A stretch of 64,000 bases of DNA from Streptomyces griseoruber (GCF_001514205.1 NZ_KQ948772.1:190795-254794), one strand, 5' to 3'. Positions 49,062 through 58,225 are shown, counted from the first letter of the stretch. Notes: a model not told the origin generated them from the letters alone. Made by a program: numbers and translations.

Positions 49062-50243
49062 ATGCCCGCCGCCCCCCTGTTGTCCCTCACCTGGACGGAC
49101 GACGTCACCGGCCGCCGCGGCCATCTGGTGGTCGACCGGCTGGTGCGCGGGGTGTGCAGCGGCGGTCTGCGGATGCGGGAGGGCTGCACCCTGGAGGAGG
49201 TGACGGGCCTCGCGCGCGGGATGAGCCTGAAGGAGGCGCTGCACTACGACCCCGAGGCCCGGTACGTCCCGCTGGGCGGGGCCAAGGGCGGTATCGACTG
49301 CGATCCCCGGGACCCGGAGGCGTACGGCCTGCTGGTCCGCTATCTGCGGGCGGTACGGCCGTACGTGGAGAGCTGCTGGACCACCGGCGAGGACCTGGGG
49401 CTGAGCCAGGACCTGGTGGACCGGGCGGCCGCCGAGGCGGGGCTGGTCTCGTCCGTGCAGGCCGTGTACCCGCTGCTCGACGACGAGACGGCGGCCCGCG
49501 CGCGGCTCGCGGACGCCTTCGCGGTCGAGGTGGACGGCATCGGTCTGGACGAACTGGTCGGCGGCTGCGGGGTCGCCGAGTCGGTGCTGACCGCCCTGGA
49601 CCGGGCCGGGGTGCCGTACGCGCGGACGCGGGTCGCGCTCCAGGGGCTCGGCACCATGGGCGGTGCCACGGCGCGCTTCCTGGCGCGCGCGGGGCTCACG
49701 GTGGTGGCCGTCGCCGACGTCAAGGGCACGATCGCCAACCCGGACGGGCTGGACGTGGAGGCGCTGCTCTTCGCACGCGACGCCCACGGCACGGTGGACC
49801 GCTCGGTGCTGCGGCCCGGCGACCGCGAACTGCCGGGCGACGCCTGGCTGTCGGCCGAGGCGGAGGTACTGGTGCCGGCGGCGGTGTCGTACGCGATCGG
49901 GGCCGCGGAGCAGGGGCGGATCACGGCCCGCTGGATCGCCGAGGCGGCCAACATGCCGGTGCTGCCGGAGGCGGAGGCGTTGCTCCACGCGCGCGGGGTG
50001 ACGGTACTGCCGGACGTGGTGGTCAACTCCGGGACGAACGCCTGGTGGTGGTGGACGCTGTTCGGGGACGTCGGCGCGGACGCGGACGAGGCGTTCGCGT
50101 ACACCCGCCGGTCGATGCGCGCGCTGGTGGAGCTGGTCCTGGCGCGGGCCGAGGCGGGCGGGACGACCCCGCGGGCCGCCGCGCACGCGGTCGCGGCGGA
50201 GCGGCTGCCGGTGATCGCGGAGCGGTTCGGCAGCCACCGCTGA
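49062..50243 (+). CDS. Glu/Leu/Phe/Val-type amino-acid dehydrogenase
   Basis: A 393-residue NAD-dependent amino-acid dehydrogenase. The catalytic Lys is in VPLGGAKGGIDCDPR, the Rossmann motif is VALQGLGTMGGATARFLARA, and EAANMPVLPEAEALLHARGV and VVNSGTNAWWWW are family segments. It would interconvert an amino acid and its 2-oxo acid. Substrate-pocket residues suggest no particular member. CCGAGGAG precedes the ATG. The TetR gene 69 bp downstream is probably its regulator. Confidence 0.9.
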   Translation: MPAAPLLSLTWTDDVTGRRGHLVVDRLVRGVCSGGLRMREGCTLEEVTGLARGMSLKEALHYDPEARYVPLGGAKGGIDCDPRDPEAYGLLVRYLRAVRPYVESCWTTGEDLGLSQDLVDRAAAEAGLVSSVQAVYPLLDDETAARARLADAFAVEVDGIGLDELVGGCGVAESVLTALDRAGVPYARTRVALQGLGTMGGATARFLARAGLTVVAVADVKGTIANPDGLDVEALLFARDAHGTVDRSVLRPGDRELPGDAWLSAEAEVLVPAAVSYAIGAAEQGRITARWIAEAANMPVLPEAEALLHARGVTVLPDVVVNSGTNAWWWWTLFGDVGADADEAFAYTRRSMRALVELVLARAEAGGTTPRAAAHAVAAERLPVIAERFGSHR

Positions 50244-50300
50244 GGACGTCGGCGCAGGTCGAGCGGGCTGTGCGGATCGATGCCGCGCAGGGCCCCTGTG

Positions 50301-50306
50301 TAGGGT
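50301..50306 (+). promoter_or_regulatory. -10 box TAGGGT of a leaderless TetR gene
   Basis: TAGGGT ends 6 nt before GTG 50313 and no ribosome site is present. Confidence 0.6.
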
Positions 50307-50312
50307 GACGCT

Positions 50313-50945
50313 GTGGCGAGGGTCCGGTTGAGTGTGGCCGAGCGGCGCGAGGAGCTGCTGCGGGCCGCCATCGAGCAGATCGAGGCGCGGGGCGTGGCGG
50401 CCGTCAGGATCGCCGACGTGGCCGCGGCGCTCGGTGTGAGCAACGCGCTGGTCCTCTATCACTTCTCGTCCAAGGAGAAGCTGGTCGCCGCCGCCTTCGC
50501 GTACGCCGCCGAGGACGATCTGGACCGTCTGCGGGGGCTGCTCGGCCGCCGGACGACCGCACTGCGCCGGCTGCGGGCCGCCGTGCGCTGGTACGCGCCC
50601 ACCGGCCAGGCCAAGGGCTGGCGGCTGTGGATCGAGGGCTGGGCGGTGTCCCTGCGCGAGCCCGCGCTGCGGGAGGTCGCCCGTGATCTCGACCGCGCGT
50701 GGAAGGCCGCGCTGGCCGAGGTGATCGCCGAGGGGGTGACGGCGGGCGAGTTCAGCTGCCCCGACCCCGCCGCCACGGCCCTGCGCCTGACGGCCCTCCT
50801 GGACGGTCTGGCCGTACAGCTGACGTCGTACGGCGGCACGGTGTCCCGGGTGAGGGCGCAGGAGTGGGTGGAGGAGGCGCTGGCGCGGGAGCTGGGCACA
50901 CCGGTGGAGCCGACCCGCCCGGCATCCGGGGACGACACCCGCTGA
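50313..50945 (+). CDS. TetR-family regulator (BetI-like)
   Basis: A 210-residue TetR protein. RREELLRAAIEQIEARGVAA and VRIADVAAALGVSNALVLYHFSS form the HTH, with the BetI-type VLYHFSSKEKL. A helical ligand domain follows. The gene has its own leaderless promoter. It is the obvious candidate to bind the TACTGA/TCAGTA repeat upstream of the dehydrogenase. Confidence 0.92.
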   Translation: MARVRLSVAERREELLRAAIEQIEARGVAAVRIADVAAALGVSNALVLYHFSSKEKLVAAAFAYAAEDDLDRLRGLLGRRTTALRRLRAAVRWYAPTGQAKGWRLWIEGWAVSLREPALREVARDLDRAWKAALAEVIAEGVTAGEFSCPDPAATALRLTALLDGLAVQLTSYGGTVSRVRAQEWVEEALARELGTPVEPTRPASGDDTR

Positions 50946-50984
50946 GGGCCGCCCCCGGCACCCTGCCCGCCCTGCCCCCGCGCG

Positions 50985-51803
50985 TCACGCCACCGAAGCG
51001 ATCCGGTTCCGGATGTCCTGCGGCGACAACGCGCCCTTCGCCGTCACATGGTCCCCGGACGACTCCCCGCGCAGCCGCCGCCCGATCCACGGCACGAGGT
51101 ACTCCCGCGCCCAGTGCACGTCGTCGCGCCGCACCTCCAGCGTCCCGCGCGGCGGCAGCGGCGGCCACGCCTGCTCGGGGTCGGCCGGCACCTGAAGTCC
51201 GAGCGCCTGCCCGGCCCGCAGCGCCACGCGCGTGTGCCCCTCGGGGGACAGGTGCAGCCGGTCGCCGTCCCAGGCCCGCCGGTCCTGTACGGACTTCAGG
51301 GACCACAGGTCGAGCACCGGGCACCCGTACCGGTCGGCGACGGCCCGCACATGTCCGTTGTAGGTGGCGATCTTCCCGCGCAGGTGCTTGAGCACGGGCA
51401 CGCCCCGGGTGTCGAAGCCGGTGGTCACCATGACCGTGCCGGCGACGGCGGTCAGCGAGGCGATCGCGCGCTCGAAGCGCTCGGCGACCTCGTCGGGGTC
51501 GGTGCCGGGACGGATGATGTCGTTGCCGCCCGCACAGAAGGAGACCAGGTCCGGCGCGAGCTCGACGGCCCGCGGCAGCTGGTCCTCCATGATCTGGTCG
51601 AGCAGTTTCCCGCGCACCGCAAGGTTGGTGTACGCGAAGTCGCCCTCGGGGCGCCGGTCCGCGAGCAGTACCGCGAACCGGTCGGCCCAGCCGACGAACG
51701 CCCCGTCGGGGCCGGGGTCGCCGACGCCCTCGGTGAAGCTGTCCCCCACCGCCACGTACGACCCGATCACTGATCTGCTGTCATTCTTCGAATCGTCTGC
51801 CAC
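50985..51803 (-). CDS. SGNH/GDSL-family hydrolase
   Basis: A 272-residue esterase. VAVGDSFTEGVGDPGPD is block I with the nucleophile Ser, CAGGNDIIRPG block III (Gly-Asn-Asp), and WDGDRLHLSPEGHTRVAL supplies Asp and His. There is no signal peptide. Streptomycetes carry several such intracellular SGNH esterases of unknown substrate. It begins with GTG 51803; the upstream ribosome site is weak. Confidence 0.9.
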   Translation of the reverse strand: MADDSKNDSRSVIGSYVAVGDSFTEGVGDPGPDGAFVGWADRFAVLLADRRPEGDFAYTNLAVRGKLLDQIMEDQLPRAVELAPDLVSFCAGGNDIIRPGTDPDEVAERFERAIASLTAVAGTVMVTTGFDTRGVPVLKHLRGKIATYNGHVRAVADRYGCPVLDLWSLKSVQDRRAWDGDRLHLSPEGHTRVALRAGQALGLQVPADPEQAWPPLPPRGTLEVRRDDVHWAREYLVPWIGRRLRGESSGDHVTAKGALSPQDIRNRIASVA

Positions 51804-51876
51804 GGCAGATCATGATTCCCCTTCGAATGTGACCTACGCGACCGTAGGCAGGGGTTGACGGACGGTGAGATAAGCC

Positions 51877-51890
51877 ACTTCTAAAGAAGT
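51877..51890. other. 14-bp perfect palindrome before the DUF6250 gene end
   Basis: ACTTCT, AA, AGAAGT. It lies between the SGNH start and the 3-prime end of the DUF6250 gene, so it could be a weak terminator or an operator. Confidence 0.4.
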
Positions 51891-51896
51891 CGCCCA

Positions 51897-52610
51897 TCAG
51901 GGAATAAGCGACCACGCCCGGAAGTTGCCGATGCGGAAATGGCTCCAGGTGGTGCGGAACGCGAAGTGTCCGCGGGTGTACGGCTCCGGGTCGGTGTAGT
52001 CGAAGACGAGCCGCCCGTTGTTCCACCAGCGCTGGGTGGAGCCGTCGGAGACGATCCGGACGTGGTGCGGCTGGTTCGCCACCAGAAGCGGCTCGGTGTA
52101 GTCGTAGATCAGCGGCCGTACGCCCGCCTCGCCGACGTAACGGCGCAGCCGGGTGGTGGTGTTGGTGTTGGCACCGTAGCCGACGTAGTACGTCTTCAGG
52201 TGGTCGTACTCGGCGAGGGCGCCGCCGCGCGGGGTGGCGAAGAGATCGTCCGGGGAGCGGACGTCGACGGCGTTCCAGAAGTTGTTGAGGTCGGAGACAC
52301 GGTCGTTGACGCCGCCCGCGGAGACGGGCGTGGCGAGGTATTCGAGGACGTACGGCCCTGCGAGCGGCCGCTTGAACCAGAGGGTCGCCCCGGCGGGCAC
52401 ATCCACCTCCAGGACTCCGCGCGAGGCCGTGACGGTCCCGCCCCGCTCCAGTTCCACGGCCCACTGGCCGAGGCCGTGGCGGAAGTCGTCGCGGGCGATC
52501 AGCCGGCGGTGGCGGGCCCCGGTGGCAGGAGCGGCGGTCGCCGTCGGACCGAGGGCCGCCAGGGCGGCGCCCGCCGCCAGTGCTCCGAATGCTCTACGCG
52601 TGGTCGTCAC
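51897..52610 (-). CDS. Secreted DUF6250-domain protein
   Basis: A 237-residue exported protein. A Tat-type signal (TTTRRAFGALAAGAALAALG) is followed by a jelly-roll-like domain with RDDFRHGLGQWAVELERGGT, SDLNNFWNAVDVRSPDD and SHFRIGNFRAWSLIP, matching DUF6250, commonly found beside pectin-active enzymes. It overlaps the rhamnogalacturonan lyase gene by 17 bp (its GTG lies inside that gene), so the two are cotranscribed and probably act together outside the cell. Confidence 0.87.
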   Translation of the reverse strand: MTTTRRAFGALAAGAALAALGPTATAAPATGARHRRLIARDDFRHGLGQWAVELERGGTVTASRGVLEVDVPAGATLWFKRPLAGPYVLEYLATPVSAGGVNDRVSDLNNFWNAVDVRSPDDLFATPRGGALAEYDHLKTYYVGYGANTNTTTRLRRYVGEAGVRPLIYDYTEPLLVANQPHHVRIVSDGSTQRWWNNGRLVFDYTDPEPYTRGHFAFRTTWSHFRIGNFRAWSLIP

Positions 52611-54507
52611 GTCGGTCGGCTCCTTGGGTCGTGGTGAGGGCGGGGCGGGGGATCCGGCGGGTCTCGGTGCCGAGGTAGTAGTCGGTGTACGTCGACTGGA
52701 GATAGCCGCGGACGGTCCAGCCGAGGCGGTACGCGGGGTTCTGGGCGAGGGTGTAGATCCGCGTGTCGGTCGGCTCGGTCGTGGTGTAGAGGCGCAGGGC
52801 GGTGTGGTCGGAGGTCTCGGCGAGGATCTCCTCGCGCCAGTCGCCGATCAGGTCGCCGTAGAAGGGGGTGGCGTTGCGGGCGCCGGAGACCACCCCGGCC
52901 GGGCCGAAGACGACGGCGCTGGTTCCGGTCGCCGGGTCCCATTTCTCCACGCGGGTGAAGTCGAGCAGTTCCGACGCCTTGTCACCGTCCCACCAGATGC
53001 GGAAGTTGACGCTGGGCGTGGTCGTGGAGAGCTTGCCGTCGCGGACGTTGAAGACTCCCGCGCCGGGCCGGGTGACGTCGGCCGTGGACGTCCAGTACTC
53101 GTAGCCGCGGTGGCCGGGGTCGATGTCGGCGGCGTTGCCCCGGCCGACGTCGAGGTCGGCGTCGCTCGCGGGGTTCGCCGGGTGGACACCGGTCGCCAGG
53201 CGCTCGCCGGTGTCGGCGTCGTAGTAGTACCAGGGGAAGTCGGACACGACGCCCAGTTCGGACTGCTGGATGGCGAAGCCTTCCAGGCCGGGCCGGTCGG
53301 GGTCGAGGTCGGCGATGTCGAAGCGGTCGCCGTGGATGGCCCCGTCGACGACGTAGCGCAGGGTGCCGTCGCTGTTGACGACGTAGTTGCCGTCGGCGAT
53401 CTCGTCCCTGCCGTCCTGGTCGACGTCCACCGTGCGGATCTGGTGGAAGCTCGTCGCGCCGCTCGCCGGGTCCACGACGTACTTCCAACGACGGCTCAGA
53501 TCCGTGCCGTCGTAGTCCCAGGTCTGGAACAGCACCCGGAAGGAGCCCCGCTTGGCACCGACGCGGGTCACCGACTTGGTGACCAGGCTGGGGTGTGCGC
53601 CGTCGAGGTAGGCGATGCCGAAGTGCCCGCCGGAGGGGCCGTCGGCGGCGAAGTCGTCCGGTACGGGCTGCCGCGTGCGCTCGGCGCCGGTCGCGCCGTC
53701 GATCACCGACACGAACTGGTGCGCGGGCGAGGCGGCCGTGACCTGCGAGCCGTCGGCGAAGGTGGTCCCGTCCGCCGTGTGCACCAGCACCTCCGCCCGG
53801 CCGTCGCCGTCGAGGTCGTAGACCGTGACGTTGTCGTCGTTGCGGTAGCCGCCGATCGCCGTGGAGCCGCTGATCGCGGCGGGCGCCGGGTCGTTGGCGC
53901 CGTTCCCGCCGACCTGGGTGTAGGAGCCGGGGCCGAGGTCGACCCGCCACAGCCGTTCACCGGTGAGGGTGTACGCCTCCAGCAGATCGGACCGGTCGCG
54001 GGTCTGCGCGAGACGGCTGACGACGAGTTCGTACCGTCCGTCGCCGTCGAGGTCGCCGGGCCAGGCGTGCTGCACGGTGTAGCCGTCGGCGGCGGCGAGC
54101 GGGATCTCGGCGTAGCCGCCGTTGAGGACCAGGGCGGGCGACGAGGCCCGCCGCTCCCGGCCGTCGACGACCGCGCGCACGGTGTACGTCCCCGTGCCCG
54201 GGGAGGTGTCCCGGTAGGTCGTCGACCTCCGGAGCGGCGCGCGGTTCAGCCGCCGGCCGTTCTTGTAGACGTCGAAGGCGATCGCGTCGCCGTGGCGGGC
54301 GTACTCGGTGCCCAGCAGGCGCCAGCTGAGGAAGGTGCTCCGCCCGTCCTCGGCCGGTACGGCGACCAGACCGCGGTCGAGGTCCTCGACGCTCCGGCGC
54401 GGGGTGCTGTCGTCGGCCGCCTGTCCCGCGGGAGCACAGAGAAGACCGGCGAGCAGCTGGGCGGCGGTGACGGCGACGGTTCTTCTTAGAAAGCGCTTGC
54501 CCTTCAT
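52594..54507 (-). CDS. Rhamnogalacturonan lyase, polysaccharide lyase family 11
   Basis: A 637-residue secreted lyase. The signal peptide RFLRRTVAVTAAQLLAGLLC ends near AGQA. The mature part starts SVEDLDRGLVAV and carries repeated Ca-binding loops of an eight-bladed propeller: DLDGDGRYELVV, DLDGDGRAEVLVH and VDQDGRDEIADGNY. NATPFYGDLIGDWREEILAE is a PL11 signature. It cleaves rhamnogalacturonan-I main chains in plant pectin by beta-elimination. ATG 54507 is used; a GTG 9 bp upstream is possible. Confidence 0.94.
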   Translation of the reverse strand: MKGKRFLRRTVAVTAAQLLAGLLCAPAGQAADDSTPRRSVEDLDRGLVAVPAEDGRSTFLSWRLLGTEYARHGDAIAFDVYKNGRRLNRAPLRRSTTYRDTSPGTGTYTVRAVVDGRERRASSPALVLNGGYAEIPLAAADGYTVQHAWPGDLDGDGRYELVVSRLAQTRDRSDLLEAYTLTGERLWRVDLGPGSYTQVGGNGANDPAPAAISGSTAIGGYRNDDNVTVYDLDGDGRAEVLVHTADGTTFADGSQVTAASPAHQFVSVIDGATGAERTRQPVPDDFAADGPSGGHFGIAYLDGAHPSLVTKSVTRVGAKRGSFRVLFQTWDYDGTDLSRRWKYVVDPASGATSFHQIRTVDVDQDGRDEIADGNYVVNSDGTLRYVVDGAIHGDRFDIADLDPDRPGLEGFAIQQSELGVVSDFPWYYYDADTGERLATGVHPANPASDADLDVGRGNAADIDPGHRGYEYWTSTADVTRPGAGVFNVRDGKLSTTTPSVNFRIWWDGDKASELLDFTRVEKWDPATGTSAVVFGPAGVVSGARNATPFYGDLIGDWREEILAETSDHTALRLYTTTEPTDTRIYTLAQNPAYRLGWTVRGYLQSTYTDYYLGTETRRIPRPALTTTQGADRRDDHA

Positions 54508-54602
54508 GGGGATCACTGTGTCCCCACCCTGACCCGGCTGTCGATGGGGCGAAAAGGGATGCCACGAGACCGCAATACGGTGATCATGAACACGCAAAAA
54601 CA

Positions 54603-54633
54603 AAGGCCGGACCCGGGGATCGGGTCCGGCCTT
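54603..54633 (-). terminator. Terminator of the LysM/M23 gene
   Basis: AAGGCCGGACCC (54603-54614) pairs with GGGTCCGGCCTT (54622-54633). On the minus strand it is followed by TGTTTTTG, a T-rich tail, so it is a standard rho-independent terminator. Confidence 0.88.
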
Positions 54634-54677
54634 CGCCGTGCGTGTCAGGCGTGCTCGGCGGTCGTCGTCGGCGGGGG

Positions 54678-55640
54678 TCAGCCGACGGCGACGCCGTGGG
54701 AGCGGAGGTAGCCGACCGGGTCCACGTCGGATCCGTAGTTCGGCGTGGTGCGGATCTCGAAGTGCAGGTGCGGGCCGGTCACGTTGCCGGTGGCGCCGGA
54801 GAGGCCGATCTGCTGGCCCGCGGTCACGGTCTGGCCGGCCGAGACCGAGAGCTGCGAGAGGTGGGCGTACTGGGCGTAGTAGCCGTCGCCGAGCTTGATG
54901 ACGACCTGGTTGCCGTACGCGCCGCCCCAGCCGGCGGAGACGACGGTGCCCGCGGCTATGGCCTTGAGGGAGGTGCCGGTCGGGACGACGAAGTCGACGC
55001 CGGTGTGGTAGCCGCTGGACCACATGCTGCCGGCCACCCGGTAGCCGGTTCCGACGGTCGCGCCGGACACCGGGAGGGTGTAGCCGCCGGAGGTGGCGGT
55101 GGCGCTCCCGGCGGACCGGGTGGCCGCGTTCGAGGAGGACGACGACGAGGACTGCGAGGTTTTCGAGGACTGCGACGACTGCGGGGACTGCGACGACTGC
55201 GACGATGAAGAACCGGACGAACCGGACGTCGATCCGGTGCTCGCCGCCTTCTTGCCGATCGACAGCTCCAGGCCGGGGTGGATCAGCGACGGATTGCCGC
55301 CCACGGCCGCACGGTTGTCCGCGTACAGCTTCTGCCAGCCGCCACCGACATGCTGCTCGTCGGCGATCTTGGCGAGACAGTCGCCCGCCCGCACGGTGTA
55401 GGTCCGGGTGCTGGAGGCGGCGGACTTCCGCGACACCGGGGCGGCCCGTACGGCGCTTTCCGCGACCGAGGTCGAAACGGCCTGAGCGGCCGACCGGGAA
55501 ACCGAATCGGCGGTGGCCGCGTGGGCGCCGGTGGCCCCCATGAGCGGGAGGGCGAGTGCGGCTCCGCCGGTTCCGGCGACGGCGATGGAGCGGGTGAAGC
55601 GCTGGGTCTTCGGGCGGCGGTGCTTACCCTTCGCGGGCAT
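54678..55640 (-). CDS. Secreted LysM-M23 peptidase (cell-wall hydrolase)
   Basis: A 320-residue exported protein. Signal peptide (RFTRSIAVAGTGGAALALPL, cleavage after AHA near 40), LysM domain at about 78-125 (TYTVRAGDCLAKIADEQHVG), a Ser/Gln/Pro-rich linker, and an M23 domain with HTGVDFVVPTG and PHLHFEIR metal ligands. M23 enzymes cut peptidoglycan cross-bridges. The gene is preceded by a ydaO riboswitch, the typical set-up for wall-remodelling enzymes in actinobacteria. Confidence 0.94.
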   Translation of the reverse strand: MPAKGKHRRPKTQRFTRSIAVAGTGGAALALPLMGATGAHAATADSVSRSAAQAVSTSVAESAVRAAPVSRKSAASSTRTYTVRAGDCLAKIADEQHVGGGWQKLYADNRAAVGGNPSLIHPGLELSIGKKAASTGSTSGSSGSSSSQSSQSPQSSQSSKTSQSSSSSSSNAATRSAGSATATSGGYTLPVSGATVGTGYRVAGSMWSSGYHTGVDFVVPTGTSLKAIAAGTVVSAGWGGAYGNQVVIKLGDGYYAQYAHLSQLSVSAGQTVTAGQQIGLSGATGNVTGPHLHFEIRTTPNYGSDVDPVGYLRSHGVAVG

Positions 55641-55657
55641 GGCGAATTCCTCTCCGG

Positions 55658-55828
55658 CGCCTGCGAGGTGAGCTGTCGGGTGCGGACTGGAGATGCCCGG
55701 CCGCGACGGGTCGCGGCTTTACCCCAAGCCTGTTCCGGAGACCGGAACAGGCGGTTCTGCCTGTGGGTCCCCCGCTCCTGCCGTGCACGGGTGAGTGTGC
55801 GGATTCCGGGCGGCGGCAGGATTCGGCG
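55658..55828 (-). ncRNA. ydaO-type (c-di-AMP) riboswitch
   Basis: On the minus strand the element reads CGCCGAATCCTGCCG at its 5-prime end, then GGCAGGAGCGGGGGACCCA, TTGGGGTAAAGCCGCGAC, CGGGCATCTCCAGTCCG, and finishes ACCCGACAGCTCACCTCGC. These are the conserved boxes of ydaO/yuaA riboswitches. A GCCTGTTCCGG/CCGGAACAGGC hairpin is the variable stem. It ends 18 nt before the peptidase ATG, so c-di-AMP binding should shut off expression of the wall hydrolase. Confidence 0.93.
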
Positions 55829-56107
55829 TCCGTCCGGATTGGTCTGGAACGTAAGCGACCAAGACGCACAGGAACAAGCAGTGGTTGCCCGGTCAACGCC
55901 TTTCTCTTGATCCGCTGTGCGAATTCCCAGTGACGCTCCGTGCAACACGCACGGGGAATTCCGGCTAACGCCCTTGAAAAGCACTTTGATTACGTGAACA
56001 TGACGGGCGACGCAGGGTCACGAATATGACCCTGCTCACGTGATACCCCTCCAGGATCCCTTATTCCAGAGCGAGTTGGAACGAAGGCTTCAATTCGGAC
56101 AGAACCC
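55829..56107. other. Intergenic region with hairpins between the riboswitch and the GH36 gene
   Basis: About 280 bp with no gene. It holds an inverted repeat at 55921-55961 (GAATTCCC...GGGAATTC enclosing CCGTGC/GCACGG), a hairpin at 56013-56034 (CAGGGTCA/TGACCCTG) flanked by two CACGTGA-type palindromes, and TTGACC near 55893 that could be the -35 of the riboswitch transcript. The 56013 hairpin may serve as a GH36 terminator. Confidence 0.5.
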
Positions 56108-58225
56108 TCAGATGCGACGCAGGCGGATAACCGTCGCATCGAGGTCACCGCGCAGCCCCGTCCGCAGCCCGTGATGCAACAGCACCGCACCCCGGTGGAC
56201 TTCGCCCGTTTCGCGGCATTCGTACGTCGCCGTCGGGTCGAGGCCGCGCAGTCGCAGCGCCGGGACCGGCTCGCCGTAGCGCTGGGCCTGGAGCCAGGCG
56301 AGGACGACGGTCTCGTCGCCGCGGACGTACTGGACGGCGCTCAGCCCGCCCGCCGGAGGGCGCAGCCGGTACTGGTCGCCGCGCTGGACGAGGGGCCGGA
56401 TCTCCTTGTAGAGGCCGACCCAGCGGCGGGCCTCGGCGAGCTCCTCCTCGGTCCACTCGGAGAGGTCGCCGCCGACGCCGAGCACCCCGGCCATGGCACT
56501 GACGAACCGGAAGCGCAGCGAGCTGATCCGGCCGTTGAGCTGGGTGTTGGGGCTGTCGGTGACCCAGGCGGCCATCACGCGCGCGGGGTGGATCTGGCTG
56601 AAGCCGTGCTGGATGTCGAGCCGGTCGAGCGGGTCGGTGTTGTCGGAGGTCCACACCTGGTCGGTACGGGCGAGGATGCCGAGGTCGATCCGTCCGCCGC
56701 CGCCCGAGCAGGACTCGAAGGCCACCCCCGGGTGGGCCGCCCGCAGCCGGTCCAGCAGGGCGTAGAGGGCGCGGACGTGGTCCACCCACAGGCGCTGCGG
56801 ATAGGGGTCGTCGGGCCAGCCCGCGTCGGTGAAGCAGCGGTTGAAGTCCCACTTGACGTAGTCGATGGGGGCGCTGGACAGCAGGCCGTCGAGCCGCTCC
56901 CAGAGGTACTCCTGGACGTCCTCGCGCGCCAGGTTCAGCATGAGCTGATTGCGGAACTCCGTCCGCTTTCGTCCTGGTTGGAACTGGACCCAGTCGGGGT
57001 GCGCCCGGTACAGATCGCTGTCCGGGTTGACCATCTCGGGCTCGACCCAGATGCCGAACTGCATGTCGAGCGCGTGCACGTAGTCGGCGAGGGGCTTCAG
57101 GCCGTTCGGGAAGCGGTCCGGGTTGGGCCACCAGTCGCCGAGACCGGCGTGGTCGCCGGTGCGGGTGCCGAACCAGCCGTCGTCGACGACGAACAGCTCG
57201 ACACCGATGGCCGCGGCCCGCCGGGCGAGGGTGGCCTGCTGCTCCTCGGAGATGTCGAAGAAGGTGGCCTCCCAGGAGTTGAACAGCACCGGCCGGTCCC
57301 GCTCGGCGTCCGGGATCACATGGGCGCGCTGGTAGGCGTGCCAGGCACGGCTGGCCCCGCCGAAGCCCGCGTCGCTCCACAGACCGGCGAACAGGGGCGT
57401 GGTGAAGGACTCCCCCGCCGCCAGCCGCAGCAGACCGGAGTCGTCGTGTCCGGCGCCGCCGGTGATCTGCACGCGCGCGTCCGGGAGTTGGGCGACGGCG
57501 ATGCGCCAGGAGCCGGACCAGCCGAGGGCGCAGCCGTAGACCTCGCCGCGCTCCTCGGTCGCGTCGGTGTCCAGGGCGACCCAGGGCAGGTACTGGTGGC
57601 CGGTGTGGCCGCGCCGGCTGCCGATGACCTTCTCGCCGTAGGTCAGCGGGGCCCGGACCAGCCGGGACTCGGCGGCCCAGCGGCCGTGCAGATGCGACAG
57701 CCGCCAGTCGTCGCGCTCGGGCAGGGTCCAGGTGGCGGAGTCGGCACGCAGCAGCTCCAGCGGCTCCTCGCCCTCGTTGCGCAGGGTCGTCCAGCGCTCC
57801 ACGACGTCGCCGCGCATCCGGTAGTGCAGGGTGATGACCAGGGCGCCGTCCCGGAAGCGCAGCCGCAGCCCGGCGCCGCCCGCGTCCCCCGCGTCCTGCG
57901 GGTCCTGGATCTCGTACGACTCGAAGGTCCACTCGGTGCCGCGGCGCCCGGCGGCGGTGCGCACGGACAGGGCGGGGCGGACGAACCGGGGGCCGCCCTC
58001 CACCGGGTACTCCTCACGGCCGTCCAGCGCGGCCTCGAAGGACGCGCGGCCCTCGAAGGGGACGGCCGCGAGGGCCTCGGCGTCGGCGAGCGCGATCCTC
58101 GGGCCCCAGTGCAGGTGCACCAGTTCGTCCGCCTCGGTGAGGTGGAGGGCATAGCTGCTCGCAGGCCCCGAAAGGAGCCAGGTACGGCCGCCCGCGGCGG
58201 TCTCGGGCTTCACGGTCTCGGGCAT
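56108..58225 (-). CDS. Alpha-galactosidase, glycoside hydrolase family 36
   Basis: A 705-residue enzyme. An N-terminal beta-sandwich precedes a TIM barrel with the nucleophile Asp460 in YVKWDFNRCFTDAG and acid/base Asp528 in VWTSDNTDPLDRLDIQHG. SWEATFFDISEEQQ, FVVDDGWFG and FESCSGGGGRIDLGI are GH36 signatures. No signal peptide, so it hydrolyses imported alpha-galactosides (raffinose family, or galactosyl chains from pectin side chains). Start at ATG 58225 with a GGGGGTTTG ribosome site. Confidence 0.95.
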   Translation of the reverse strand: MPETVKPETAAGGRTWLLSGPASSYALHLTEADELVHLHWGPRIALADAEALAAVPFEGRASFEAALDGREEYPVEGGPRFVRPALSVRTAAGRRGTEWTFESYEIQDPQDAGDAGGAGLRLRFRDGALVITLHYRMRGDVVERWTTLRNEGEEPLELLRADSATWTLPERDDWRLSHLHGRWAAESRLVRAPLTYGEKVIGSRRGHTGHQYLPWVALDTDATEERGEVYGCALGWSGSWRIAVAQLPDARVQITGGAGHDDSGLLRLAAGESFTTPLFAGLWSDAGFGGASRAWHAYQRAHVIPDAERDRPVLFNSWEATFFDISEEQQATLARRAAAIGVELFVVDDGWFGTRTGDHAGLGDWWPNPDRFPNGLKPLADYVHALDMQFGIWVEPEMVNPDSDLYRAHPDWVQFQPGRKRTEFRNQLMLNLAREDVQEYLWERLDGLLSSAPIDYVKWDFNRCFTDAGWPDDPYPQRLWVDHVRALYALLDRLRAAHPGVAFESCSGGGGRIDLGILARTDQVWTSDNTDPLDRLDIQHGFSQIHPARVMAAWVTDSPNTQLNGRISSLRFRFVSAMAGVLGVGGDLSEWTEEELAEARRWVGLYKEIRPLVQRGDQYRLRPPAGGLSAVQYVRGDETVVLAWLQAQRYGEPVPALRLRGLDPTATYECRETGEVHRGAVLLHHGLRTGLRGDLDATVIRLRRI

